A stretch of DNA of 64,000 nt from Ottelia alismoides (Eukaryota > Streptophyta > Magnoliopsida > Alismatales > Hydrocharitaceae). Positions 47,596 through 60,000 of the stretch are shown piece after piece (position 1 is the stretch's first letter; each line of letters starts with the position of its first letter). The position numbers and the translations under genes are program-made. The notes under the pieces are model-generated. The model was not told the DNA's origin. It did no database searches and worked only from the letters and a program-made list of their open reading frames with translations. The stretch lies in the NCBI GenBank assembly GCA_037367405.1, contig JAZKJV010000600.1, forward strand, positions 1,426,001 through 1,490,000, written 5' to 3'.

Positions 47596-50500
47596 TGAAA
47601 AGCGAAAAAAGCGAGAGCCGCTAAATAGCGGTCTGACAAGTCAGACTCACTGTCGCTGATGCGACTGCTCAACCTTCCTCGGTCTTCAACAATTAACCCA
47701 CACAATCAATCAGAGAATGAATAGCAAGGATTAAAATTTATTATACCCTACTAAAGATGTACAATGGCAAGCAAGTAGAGGTCGAACTCAAGAAGCAAAG
47801 GTGTAGAGCATAGATAAAACATCCAATCCCAAGTCTAACAAGCAACTTAGCCAATCTAGAATTTTTGTGGGTTTTTAATTTTATAATTTTTTTATTTAAT
47901 TTTTAATTTTCTAATTTTATATTTTGATTTTTGATTTTCTGAATTTTTTTTATATTTATATTTTATTTTTTTTCTTTTTCTATATTGGAATATACAAGTA
48001 ATGTAATAAAAGGCAAGCTAAAGTATTTATAAAAGTAGATAAAAAAAATACTCAAAAATAAGCAAATAAAGTTTTTTTTCTTTTTATACTTTTTTACTGT
48101 TTTTGTGATTTTTGGGTAATTTTTAGAATGTTTTTGGTATTTTTAATTGTCAAAATAACGCAATCAGTGACTACAATGCAAGGCTGAAACTTAAAAAGGA
48201 GAAATAAAATAGCAATCAGTGACAAGAAATTTTCAGATTAATTTTCACTGAAAGAGAATTAAACAAAGAAAATTCAGGCGAAGAAAACACTATTTTTGGA
48301 TTTTTTATGAGTGTTATAAATTTTTATGAAGGTTTTTAGAGTTTTGCAATTTTTAGGGGTTTAGTTTTGTATTTTTTAAAGATTTTTGGCTGGGAGTTGA
48401 AATAAACTAAAAGACACAAAATACAATTTTTGGGGATTTTTCTGAGGGGTTTTGATATTTTTTTGGGGTTTTATAAACTAGACAGTGCTGAAAAAGTAAG
48501 TTTTTGATTTTTAATAAATGTAAAAATTACATCAAATCAAAAACTAAATTAATAGCGTTGAAATACACATGCCCAGAAGCTTAACCCTATTTTTGTGAAA
48601 TTTTTGGACTCAAGAAAATCGGTTAAATAAATACAACAAACATCCAACCCATACACAGGCCTGGCAGGGGTATACTCGTAATTACCAAAGTATCCAGGGG
48701 CTCAGATGCAATTTCCACCAAAAAAAATCACGCGCAGCTCACGTTACACACCATTCACAGGGGCATAAATGCAATTAAAGAAAACCGGCTGGGTATACAT
48801 GCAATATTTCCAAAAACATATTATATATCTTACGCACAGGGACAAAATTGCAAATACATAAAAGTCCTGGGCCTAAAATGCAAAATACCCAAAAGTCACA
48901 CGCCAACGTCACCTGAGGTGACGTGGCGTGGACTGAAGTGCAAATAGTGATAGTGTGAGGGTCTGCGTGCAAATATTACAATACTTTTTAAACTACAAAT
49001 AAAAGTACTAGACGAGAAAGTAAATACAAAAAGGCGTGGGTTAAAAGTGCAAAATACCCACGGGGCTTGATCCAGCGGTCGATGGCGAGTCACTTGTCCA
49101 CGTGGCGCCCATCCGACGGTGCATACCCCTTCGTCGCGGACGGCTGGGATTAGATCTTCAAGGCTTGATCGGACGGCGGAGAGGCGCGGGAGATCGGACG
49201 GCTGATGACGCGTCTGGAGCGGGCCTCTGATCCAACGGCAGGGGAAGGTTCACGAAGAACACTTCCCCGGCGAACTTCGGCTGGCGAATACGGCCGACAC
49301 ACGGCCTCTCCGACCCCAGGATCAAGGGCAAAACGATCATGGGGCACGTCCGCGTCTGTAGAAGGTCTCAGGCGAGCCTGAGATGGCTTGAAGCGGCCGG
49401 ACGGCGGAGGTGGCCTGGGGAGCTGCTCCTGAAGTCTTCGAAGGTCGATGGAGCCTTCTCCTTGGCTCGGTCCTGCGTGGTTAGTTGCGCAAAATCCAGG
49501 CGAAGCCGCAGGTGCCTTCTGATGGCGTGAAGGAGGTGAAAGATGGCTCGGATGATGAACTCCGGCGAGCGGCGGAGAGGGGAGTTCTGATCACTCGATC
49601 TGGGCGAGATCGAGGTGAATGGAGGGGTGGAGCAGAGCGACAGAGCGACGAGGGAGAAGATGAAGGTGGTCGGAGCGGCTGTGAAGGAGGTAGGTTGCCG
49701 GAAAATGGAGGCGGAGCTATGCTCCGCCGTGGACTTTGATCGAGGATTCACAGCGATTGGGAGATCGAAGCTAAAAACTGCTATAGGTCTACACTAATCT
49801 ACGCTACAGCTACAAGAAAACGAAGAGAAAGGGGAGGGAGACTCACCAGAGACGTCATGCGATGAAGCACGGCGGAACTCCGGCGAGGGTTGGATCGACT
49901 TCGATTCGACGCCAGATGACGCAAACCCCGGCTCAAATCGACTCCTGCTGTCACCAGGAGCACAATGGGCTAGGGATTTTTGGGTGGATTTGGCGGAAGA
50001 AGGATCAAAATCAAATTGAAGTCGGGGGGTCCTATTTGAAGGGTTGACGGCGAGGCGAGGAAGACGAGGCCTCAGCGCCTCGGTCAGTGATCCACAGCCC
50101 AAGGAATCACTTGGGCGTGAATCACCATTGCCCGAGGAAAAGATTCCAAGAAGGAACCATCACCAAATGGTGATCGAGGTGCCCTCAAAAAAGGAGTGAA
50201 CACAGGGTCAAACCTGACTCTGACAAGGGACAGACCTCGGTCAGGGAGTTGACCGAGGTCAACCAATGGAGCGTTCTGGTTGGTCCACGTGGACCAACCA
50301 GAAAATTCCTTGGCTAAAAACCCTTATAAAATGAATTAAAAATAGCAGACGAAGTAATTAAATTTTGAGTGTAAAATAAAAAATGTTTGTAATTTTATGA
50401 AGTATTTTATGGTGATTTTTGTTTATTTTTATGAGCTATATTTTTACAAGTTTGTACTTATACCCTTATAGGTATCTATATCTATGTATTTAAGTATTCT

Positions 50501-51452
50501 ATTTTTATTTAGGTATTTTTAATTTATTTTATTTTGGTTTTCATTTTCTAAAATTATAAAATACTTTTATATACACAAATATATTTTTATTTTAATTTTC
50601 TGATATATTCAATACACTTAATAAAATGAAAGTGTTATTTGTGTAGGTATAGCTACATGTATTATACCTATGTTTTGAGTATACAAGTATTTTATTTTTA
50701 TTTTTATTTAGGTTTTCTTTTTATTCTAATTTTAATATTTACAATTATTATAAGTAATATTTATAACATTATAAAAACATAAAATGAATGAATAATAAAT
50801 AATTAATAAATTGAATATTTAATTCTGTACAAGTATACAATAGGGGTCCAAAACTCAACTTTCAAACCGTAGCTCCGCCAAATGCGAAACCACCGCCATT
50901 AAATAGCTTATTTTCTTCTATATACAATTAAAGGTGAGTATGCTGCATTTGGAGTTTTCATTTGTGAGATACGGGTCTGGGAAGTTGGGATTCTGGAATT
51001 TTATTCAGAGCATAACTTTTTATCTGTACATTATTTTTCTGTGAAATCAATTTTGTATTTTTCTTTATAAAATTATCTATAATTTTCATGTACAAAGTTT
51101 CTTTATGTGATGTATAAAAAGTGGAACCAAAAATAGGTCCCAAAATGAATAAAGAATGAATTAATAATTATAGGTATTTGGCCCTTATCTCCCCCTACTT
51201 TATTCCTTGTCGACCTATTCATCAAGATGCCTAGGTCTCGGGGTTTCGGGTCATAAAATATTTACAATATTTTATTCTTTTTCTTTTCTTTTCTTTATTC
51301 TATAATTTTGGCATTAAAAACCGTATTTTATACAGTATTTACACACCTATGCACGAATGCTAAAATGCATGAATTAATGCTATTTACACGCATTTACTAG
51401 GGTTTTTAAGGCCAACGTGATAGAATAAAGATGATGAAATGTAGCTTCATCA
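47596..51452 (-). repeat. 3' LTR of the coding Athila element
   Basis: 3857 bp. In plus orientation it starts TGAAAAGCGAAAAA and ends GTAGCTTCATCA. In element sense it begins TGATGAAGCTACATTTCATC, a palindrome. AT-rich arms flank a GC-rich island (49060-50330), where several (G)GATC(G/C)(G/A)ACGG words occur (49175-49235). Frames in the island are not treated as genes. Confidence 0.93.
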
Positions 51453-51488
51453 TCCCCCTATACTTTACCTTTGCTAGTCCCTAGCAAA
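51453..51488 (-). other. Polypurine tract and adjoining hairpin
   Basis: On the minus strand GGTAAAGTATAGGGGGA (51453-51469) directly precedes the 3' LTR. Upstream of it a hairpin pairs TTTGCTAG with CTAGCAAA around the loop GGA (51470-51488). This is the plus-strand primer. Confidence 0.9.
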
Positions 51489-53447
51489 CACTTATGCAAT
51501 AAGTGCAAAAAGAAAAAAGAAAGAAAAGAAAAAGAAGAAAATTAGATTAAGTTTAATTATCGAACTTGTCTTCGCAAAATCAAAGTTTGGAGCTTAAGTC
51601 GGACCTTTGGAATTTTAGTGAGGTCGGAACCTTAATGAGAACCAAGTTTGAAATCCAACAGTCCTTGAGAATCCCAAAACTCTGTCCAAGTCTCCTCAAT
51701 AGCCAGGTCAGAAATACTTCAACTCATACGCAAACTCTTACGACTATGAGTCTGACTCGTACAGTGTAAGTGATATGTAGCTCCCCACCTCAGAAGTGAC
51801 AAAGAAACAACCTCCCCCAACCTGGTAACTCTAATGCCTCGATCTAGCAACTCTTTCCTCGAGAAGCGGGGTATTCCCTTCTAAGTTCAAGTGCAACCGG
51901 CTCAAGAAGAGGGGGAAGAAGTATAGACTTTTGGGAGCTCAACCAGTGTAGCTAAGTCTCCCGCTGCAAGCTTCATGAGATGTGACATGGATACCATAAG
52001 CTTTTGCTTTATTGGACTATATACACTCCGGTGGGGTTATTAAATTTTCAATCCGACCCACCACTTTTTTGGAGTTCTTTTTTTTTCTTTTTTTTTTCTA
52101 AGTGCATCTGTACAACATATCTACATGGTGCAGCATATATACAAGAAATTTTCCTCTTGAGCCAGTAGACTATCCCTCTTTTGAAGCTTTATTGCAACCC
52201 ACGGCTTCTGTCTTTAGCCTTCATCACCACTAGACCAAGTTGAGGTGCACTTCCTTCACTATAAGAAGAAGAGAGGTTCCGCCTAGAAGTACTACCCTCA
52301 TATGCTACCCCAAGCTAAAGGAAGCTGCCTCCTCACCACCTCATCCGTGGAGAGCTATGTGAAAGGTGCAGGTGTCCAAGTTAGGTCATTATCAACAAGA
52401 GTCGTGCGTGTGCTCCGAAATATTCTACTTAGGCAGTCAAGAATCCATTGAACCAAGTCCCGTGATCCTCAAAGAATTAAGTCAACTAGACCTGAAGTAC
52501 CTCAAACCCAGTTCCTATAAGGTTCCTGTTATTAGGTAGATTTTAAGGTCCAATCAAGCTCCAATCTCCGGATTTTACTTAGACTTGTTCATCGATCAAA
52601 CTCAATCCGAAAAATGCTCATGCCATGCAATGCTATGAAGAAAATATTTTTGTGATGCAATTTTCAAGATTTTGAATTTTTTTATGGATTTTTGAAAAGA
52701 TGATGCATGCGTATGCAGATGCATTTTTTGTATTTTTCACAAAGATTTTTCAAATGTTTTTGGATTTTCATTTTGCAAATGTTTTTGGGATTTTGGAAAA
52801 CAAAAGATTTTGGCTGCAAACTAGGTTAAAATATGTACACGGGAGTGCTTCTTATATATACAAGAAGTGGATTTCAAGAATTTACAAGGGTAAGTGGTCA
52901 GTTTTATACCTATATATATAGTGGATTTTTAGTGTGATGTATGTATTCCTCAAACTTATTTGACACAAGCTTTTCATACAATTTTTGAAAACCATAGTCC
53001 AAAATAATTTTCACAAACATTTTACAAACATGTACACACATTAGAAAATCATTTTGCAAAGGCTTTCAAAACAGTATATATAGGTTTTTCAAATATTTTT
53101 GCAACCATTTTTCAAACCATTTGCAAATCATTTTTCAAACATTTTATTTCACACAAAGAAAATAAATTTTACAAACCACACTTTTTACACAGGTTGAAAA
53201 CATGTAACAAAATATTTTCAAAATAGTTTTCAATAGATGTTCACAAAGATTTTCAAACTATTTTTCAAACATTTTGCAAAAAACATTTTCACCTGATTTA
53301 TTAATCAGTATATACAAAAAGAATCTGCGGAATAACTACATCTTTTTATTAAGGATTTTAAATGAATTTTTAAAGAATTATTAGCCATATTTTTAAGAAA
53401 ATACGAAAGTACGAGTTATGGCTAAAGTATATACGTAGTATATACGA
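51489..53447 (-). other. 3' non-coding tail between pol and LTR
   Basis: About 2 kb without a supported frame. It shares blocks with 44672-46800, notably near 52130-52330 (CTCTTGAGCCAGTAGACTAT, CCACGGCTTCTGTCTTTAG), and ends in an AT-rich zone of TTTTCAAA-like words. Some Athila elements carry an env-like gene here; none is seen. Confidence 0.7.
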
Positions 53448-53482
53448 CCCCCCTATACTTAGCTTGAGCTATGTTCTCATAG
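53448..53482 (-). other. Extra polypurine-tract module
   Basis: In element sense a hairpin CTATG-AGAA-CATAG (53469-53482) is followed by CTAAGTATAGGGGGG, the same build as the real tract 2 kb downstream. Equivalents lie at 46807-46841, 23781-23814 and 33594-33630. Confidence 0.6.
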
Positions 53483-53573
53483 ATCGGAGAGAAAAGAGAA
53501 TACATAACCCGTACTAAGTATAGGCAAGTCTAAAGAATGAATGAATCAATGAATGAGAAGTTGACCGTCCCGC

Positions 53574-53957
53574 CTATACTTAGGATCAAATAATCCTAAG
53601 TATAGCAGACTGTACACAACGCAGGGAGGGTCAAGGGCGAGAATGAACAGATCGTACTCAGATTGTCTCCCCCTATACTTAGGGTAAGATATCCCTAAGT
53701 ATAGACAAGAAGAGGAGACAATGGAGAGGATCGAAAAGAATAGAATCAACTCGGGGTGCACACCCCCCTATACTTAGGACACAGTACGTCCTAAGTATGG
53801 AAAACTGTCTACAAGGGCGGCACCTTTGTGATAGATGAAGAGGGTAGAAGAGGAAAAGAAGAAAAGAAGAAAAGAAGAAGAGAGATGAAATTGGATATGA
53901 ACAACTCGGGATGCGCATCCCCCCCTATACTTAGGATAGAGTGCATCCTAAGTGTAG
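53574..53957 (-). repeat. Array of four stem-loops with polypurine-like arms
   Basis: Stems at 53574-53605, 53673-53704, 53768-53800 and 53925-53957 pair CTATACTTAGG(N)(N) with its complement over 12-13 bp around loops of 6-8 bases. The inner pairs vary (GGAT, GGG, GGAC, GGAT) with matching partners. In element sense each 3' arm runs into a G-rich run, reproducing the word AAGTATAGGGGG. Spacing is about 95-160 bp. The array lies between the pol stop and the 3' LTR. Confidence 0.88.
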
Positions 53958-54034
53958 CAGTGATGAAAGGGATGTCATCAATTCGGTAGAACAAGATAAA
54001 AGAAATTGAAAAGAAGAAAAGACAAAAAGGGAAA

Positions 54035-57000
54035 TCATTCAAAAATGTTTTGATGTGCTTTGCCTTCCTCTGCTTCTTTCGAGATATTCAGCTCATCCTC
54101 ATAGATTACCTGAATTGAGTCAACGACGGCCATGAATGTGTCATGTTCAAGGTATGGTTTCAGAAGCTGACCATTGACTACAAAAGGCTGTGCGTCAGCT
54201 GACAGATTGGATATCAATACACTTCCGTTGTCACGCACCTGCCTAACCAAAAATGGCACAGTCCATTTGCTCTTCAACTTGCCTGGAAAGATCTTTAACT
54301 TCGCATCGAACAACCATACCTTCTGACCTGGATCAAAGGACTTGTGGCGGATGTGCTTGTCATGCCATGTTTTGACCTTCTCCTTGTACATCAGGCTGTT
54401 GTCATATGCATAATCTCTGAATTCCAGTAATCTGTTCAGATCTAATTTTCTGTTCTTTCCTGCTTGCTTGGAGTCCAAATTACAAATATTAATAGCCCAT
54501 AAAGATTTGTGAATAAGTTCCATGGGCAAATGGCATGGCTTGCCATACACCATGCGGTAGGGCGACATTCCCAAGGGTGACTTGTACGCTGTTCTGTAAG
54601 CCCAAAGAACAGAATCAAGCAGCTGAGACCAGTTCTTGCGATCCGGACGCACAAGTTTCTGTAGAATCGTTTTGATCTCCCTGTTGGAACATTCAGCTAA
54701 GCCATTAGACTGCGGGTGGTAGGGTGAAGCAACACGATGCTCGATGCAGAATTCTTGAGTCAGCTTCTTCACCTCTCTATTTATGAAATGACTACCCCCG
54801 TCAGATATGAGAATTTTGGGAATCCCGAACCGTGCTATGATGTGATCTCGTAAGAATCGACAGACAGTCCTACTGTCGGCGGCTCGGGCGGGGATGGCTT
54901 CCACCCATCGACTGACATAATCGACAGCAAGCAGAATATACTCATAACCCTGACTGTTAGGAAACGGGCCCATAAAGTCGATGCCCCATGCGTCAAAGAC
55001 GTCTGAGATCTGAATGTATTTCAGAGGCATTGTGTCTCTCATTTCTATGGTTCCACCCATCTTCTGACAATCAGTGCAACATTTGACATACTCATCTGCA
55101 TCTTTGAATAATGAAGGCCACCAGAGGCCACTTTGAAGAACTTTTGCTGCCGTTCGTTTACCTGAATGGTGTCCTCCAGAATCTTGATCATGACATAGAG
55201 CGAGGACACTTGGAACTTCCTCCTGAGGAATACACCTTCGCCAGATGCAATCTGCTCCCTCACGAAACAGATATGGGTCTTCCCACTGGTAAAAATGGAT
55301 TTTAGACAAAAATCTGTCTATTTTCAACTTAGGCCAGTCCTGCGGGATTTTCTTGGCAACTAGATAATTCACAATGTCCGCATACCAAGGAAGTGAGGCT
55401 ACAGACAAAATCGATTCATCTGGAAAGGTCTCTGTGATAGGCTGCAGGTTCAGCTCAGGAGACTCTGATTCAGGAAGTCTGGACAGATGATCGGCCACTA
55501 CATTCTTGACTCCAGGTTTATCTCTGATTTCCAAATCAAACTCCTGGAGGAGAAGGATCCACCGAATAAGACGTGGTTTGGCATCCTTCTTCTGCTGTAA
55601 ATACCGAATGGCCGAATGATCAGTGTAAATGATAACTTTGGACCCAAGAAGGTAAGATCTGAACTTTTCCAAAGCAAAGACTACCGCTAGCAGCTCCTTT
55701 TCAGTAACAGTATAGTTTCGCTGAGCTTCATCGAGCGTTCGGCTAGCGTAGTGAATTGCAAACGGTACATTGTCTTTTCTCTGTCCCAGTACAGCTCCGA
55801 TGGCATAATCCGACGCATCGGTCATAATCTCGAAAGGCTGAGTCCAAATCGGTGGCTGTAGGACAGGGGCCTGTGTGATGAGCTCTTTCAACTGATTAAA
55901 GGCAAGGAGCACACGGTCGTCTACAATGAACTCATTGTCCTTGCCGAGCAACTCAGTCAGCGGTCTGGCCAATTTGCTGAAATCTTTAATAAATCGTCGG
56001 TAAAAACCGACATGGCCCAAGAATGACCGGACTTGCTTGATATTTGTAGGTGGCTCCAGCTTAGAAATTACATCCACCTTGGCTGGGTCAACTTCCATGC
56101 CACGTTTAGAAACAACGTGACCCAGCACGATTCCTTCGGTCACCATGAAATTGCTCTTCTCCCAGGAGAGCACAAGATTCACTTCGCAGCACCTCCGTAA
56201 GACTCGGTCTAGATAGTCCAGACATTGATTAAAGGAATCCCCATAGACCGAAAAATCGTCCATAAAGACCTCGAGAAAGCTGCCCACCATATCAGCAAAA
56301 ACTGCAAGCATACACCTCTGAAATGTGGCTGGGGCGTTGCAAAGCCCGAACGGCATCCGTCTGAAGGCATATGTACCAAAAGGACAGGTGAACGTGGTCT
56401 TCTCTTGATCTTCAGGAGCAATAGCAACTTGATTATACCCAGAGTAGCCGTCCAAGAAACAGTAATATTCCTTCGCGGCCAATCTCTCCAAGATTTGGTC
56501 GATGAAGGGCAGCGGAAAATGATCCTTCTTGGTGGCAAGATTGAGTCTTCTGTAATCTACGCACACTCGCCAAGAAGTTGGTACTCTGGTGGCGATCTCC
56601 TCTCCCTTGTCATTTTTCACAATGGTGATCCCTGATTTCTTGGGCACAACATGCAGAGGGCTCACCCATTTGCTGTCGGAGATGGGATAAATGAATCCCG
56701 CGTCGCACCATTTCTGGATTTCTTTCATAACCACCTCTCGCAGGTTCGGGTTTAATCTTCTTTGCAGTTCACGAGAGGGTCTGCAGTCTTCTTCCAGAAA
56801 GATGCGATGCGAACAGAGTGACGGATTGATCCCGTGGAGATCGGAGGTTCGCCAGCCTATCGCCTTGCGGTTACGTTCAAGAACCTCCATCAGACGAGAT
56901 TCTTGATCTTCGGTCAGATGTGCATTGATGATGACCGGGTACATGTTCGGTTCTCCTGCAAGGAAGGCATACTTCATATTGGAGGGCAAGGGTTTCAGCT

Positions 57001-60000
57001 CTGGCGGTGTCTGAGCTGCTTCAGTGGTGACCTCAGCTATCAATACAGGTGGTGATTCTTTCAACTGTTCAATGTTCACCATAATCTGCTCTGTCTCCTC
57101 TCTTAGATCCTGACAGAATTCTTCAATAATTACATCTTCATCCGAAAATGCTTCTGAACTCGGCTCCTGGTTTTGAAGGCATAACGACCCCACGGTAGTC
57201 TCTTGTAGTGCATCAGCAAGGTCCTCATCTTGATCGATACACGGAAATTCGACTGCGGTTTCCACTTCCTCCTCTGGACAGAGGAGTCCGTGGATCTCAT
57301 TATCATCCATGAAGAGGTTGGTGTCTTGAATCTCAGCTAGAAAATCGCAGGCTTCATCATTCTCAATCTCCCTTGCACATGATACAGATGTCGAGTCAAC
57401 GGGCGTTCCCTCAGACAGGGTCTCTACTCGGATAATTTCAGTGCCAGCTCCAAAAGTGATTTCTCCTGTCCCATAATTCACTACTGCGTTTGACGTCCGC
57501 AGGAATGGCCTTCCGAGTATGATCGGGGTAAGGAGCAACGGAGCAGGGACGTCCATATCTAAGACCACAAAATCGGCTGGGAATGACTTTCCCTGAACCG
57601 TGACGATCACGTCCTCCAACAGGCCCCTAGGCCGCTTGACTGACTTGTCTGCAAACTGCATAATCATCTTTGTAGGCTTGAGCGGTCCCAGCTTGAACTC
57701 TGTGAGTAGTGAGGCTGGCATCAGATTGACAGATGACCCGCTGTCAAGAAGTGTTCGCTCGAACTCTTGATCGAACATCTGGCAATGAACAAAGGGTGCT
57801 CCCATATCTGGCTTCTTGTCCGGGAGGTTGCTGATGGCGTTGACGGTGGCCATAGTGAGGATGTGTTTTTCAGATCTACCACCTTTGCTTCTGGAGTTAT
57901 GGGGGGTTGGCCTGCGCTTGGTTGTACATGCCTCTTTAAGTCCTTTCTTTACGGCTGGCATGTACTCGAGAGCTTTCATTAATGGCATATTTAACACCAG
58001 ATTCTGAATGATTTCTATGATAGCAGGATCAGACAAAGCACTTTTCAACTTTTTCATTTTTTTGTGTTTTTTCATTGCTTCAGGAAAAGGAATATTTACA
58101 AACTCTTCTCCAATTTCATTCAAAATATTTTCCGTGTTGTTGTTTACAGGTAGATGACAAAAAGGAATGGATTCATCTACAATTTGTGGACCAAAAATGA
58201 TAGGCTCGGCTTCAGGTGCTGGCGTTGGACTCGCTGCAGGTGTGGTGCTCCCCCTGTCAGGAGCTGACTGTGATGCGGGTGCAGGCGTCTCCAATGCTGG
58301 CCGGTCTCCACCGAGGTTGCTGCTATCTTTTTGTGTTTTTCTGTTTTCTTTATGTTTTTGTGATTTTCGGGATCCTGGTGCTGTGTCCAAAATGCTGACT
58401 GGCCCTGGTGTTGGCTGGACTGACGATTCCCCGTCAGATGCAATGTGCTTTCCTTTCGCCATCGCTGATGGCTGGAGTGTCCTACCGCTCCTGAGAGTAA
58501 CAGCATTAGATAAAAAACAATCAAATTCACCTGATTCGGGTTGGACACTGCCGGCTACCTGCTCCTTGCGTCGGAAGTTGTTAGGGTTAGCTTCGACCTG
58601 GGCTGGTATGACGGTTTTGGCTGCCGTCAGGTCGTCGATCTTCGAGTTCATCTCAGCCATATTCTTCATTAACTGTTCCAAACAGGCCAGGGCCGGATTG
58701 ACCGGCATAATCTCAGAAGATTCCCCCTGCTGGGGTCTAGACTGCTGATATGGTGGTTGAGATTGTGACTGGTATCCTTGTGCAAATTGTTGAGGAGGGG
58801 GATTGGAGGAGTACTGTGAATGGTGTTGATTGTATTGTGCAGCCGGTGGCTGGTGATAACTCTGTCCACGATATCCGGACTGCTGAGGCCCGTGTTGGTA
58901 ATTCTGCCTCCACGTGTTTCCATGTGAGGGAGGAGGGTACTGGTATGGCTGCTGGAAGGGTCTCCCACCCTGGTGTTGCTGCTGGAAGGGCCTGTTGCCC
59001 ATGTTCTGACCCTGAGAGTGTCCCTGAGGACGGGTCAGTTGCGTTTCGTTGTTCCAGACGCCATTGATCTCTTGGATCAGCGGCGGGGGTGGAGAGAACT
59101 GCTCGGAGTATGCGGGCTGGTGCTCTGGTTGGTATACAACCATCTGCGTCTGAGGCTGCGGTGGCTGCTCCGGAACCTGCACGTAGTACACGTGCTGGAC
59201 AGGCTGGGGCTGCGGTGGAGTCGGCTGAGGGTTTTGCTGCACTGTAGGCTCCTTCTTCTCAGCGTTCGGCTCGGCAGAGGTAGACACAGCGTTGCACATG
59301 TTTGCATTCAATGCTCGGACGAGCTGCTCAAGCTGCTGGGAGATCTGGTCGAGCTTCTCCAGGCCTTGGGTCCTCTTCTCTATGACTGCCAGCTTTTCGA
59401 GGTCCTGCGACCTCTTCTCGATGATATCCACTTTGGACAAGTGGCTCCCAATGATGCTCAAGTTGGAGCTCTCATCTTTGTCCTCGGTGTGAGAAGCCAT
59501 ATTAACTGGCTTGCTGATGGCGGTTGGTGTCTTCATGTAAACTCTAGACGAGGATTGGGCTGCTTCTCCCTCAGCCATTTCTTCGAAGACGTTCCATACT
59601 ACATCCTCGTCCTTGTTAAAATGTGAACCGCCGCAAGCTGCATCCACGAGCTTTTGGCTCTCAAATGATAGCGCCCCGAAGAAATGTTGTACGAGACTGG
59701 TTTTTGGTATTTCATGGTGGGGGCACTTTTCTTGGAGATCTTTGAATCGTTCCCACGCTTCATGGATAGTCTCGTGGGGCTGCTGGCAAAAACTGGAGAT
59801 CCAGGCACGCATCTGATTTAATCTCCCCAGGGGATAAAATTTATGGAGAAAGGCAGATTTCAACTCCTCCCAGGTGGTGACGATCTTCTCGAGATGGTCG
59901 ACCCAGTAAAGGGCCTTATCTTGAAGGCTGAAAGAGAACGCGGTCATCTTGATCACATCCAGGGGGACTCCGGGGTAGTGAGCAGTGGAGCAGATGCGAT

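Noticed and set aside
49150..50266. Frames up to 127 codons
   Set aside because: Island of the young 3' LTR; no motif and competing frames on both strands.
53574..53957. CRISPR-like array
   Set aside because: Repeats are hairpins with varying inner bases and unequal spacing, in a plant retrotransposon.
53546..54042. Small minus-strand frames that might be an env-like gene
   Set aside because: They are short, overlap each other in different frames and coincide with the stem-loop array.
54035..54200. Chromodomain at the integrase end
   Set aside because: The C-terminus after the GPF-like box shows no chromodomain pattern, in line with Athila.
58167..59626. Plus-strand frames of 193 and 217 codons
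   Set aside because: They are antisense to the Gln/Pro-rich linker of Gag-Pol, whose codon bias keeps the opposite strand open.
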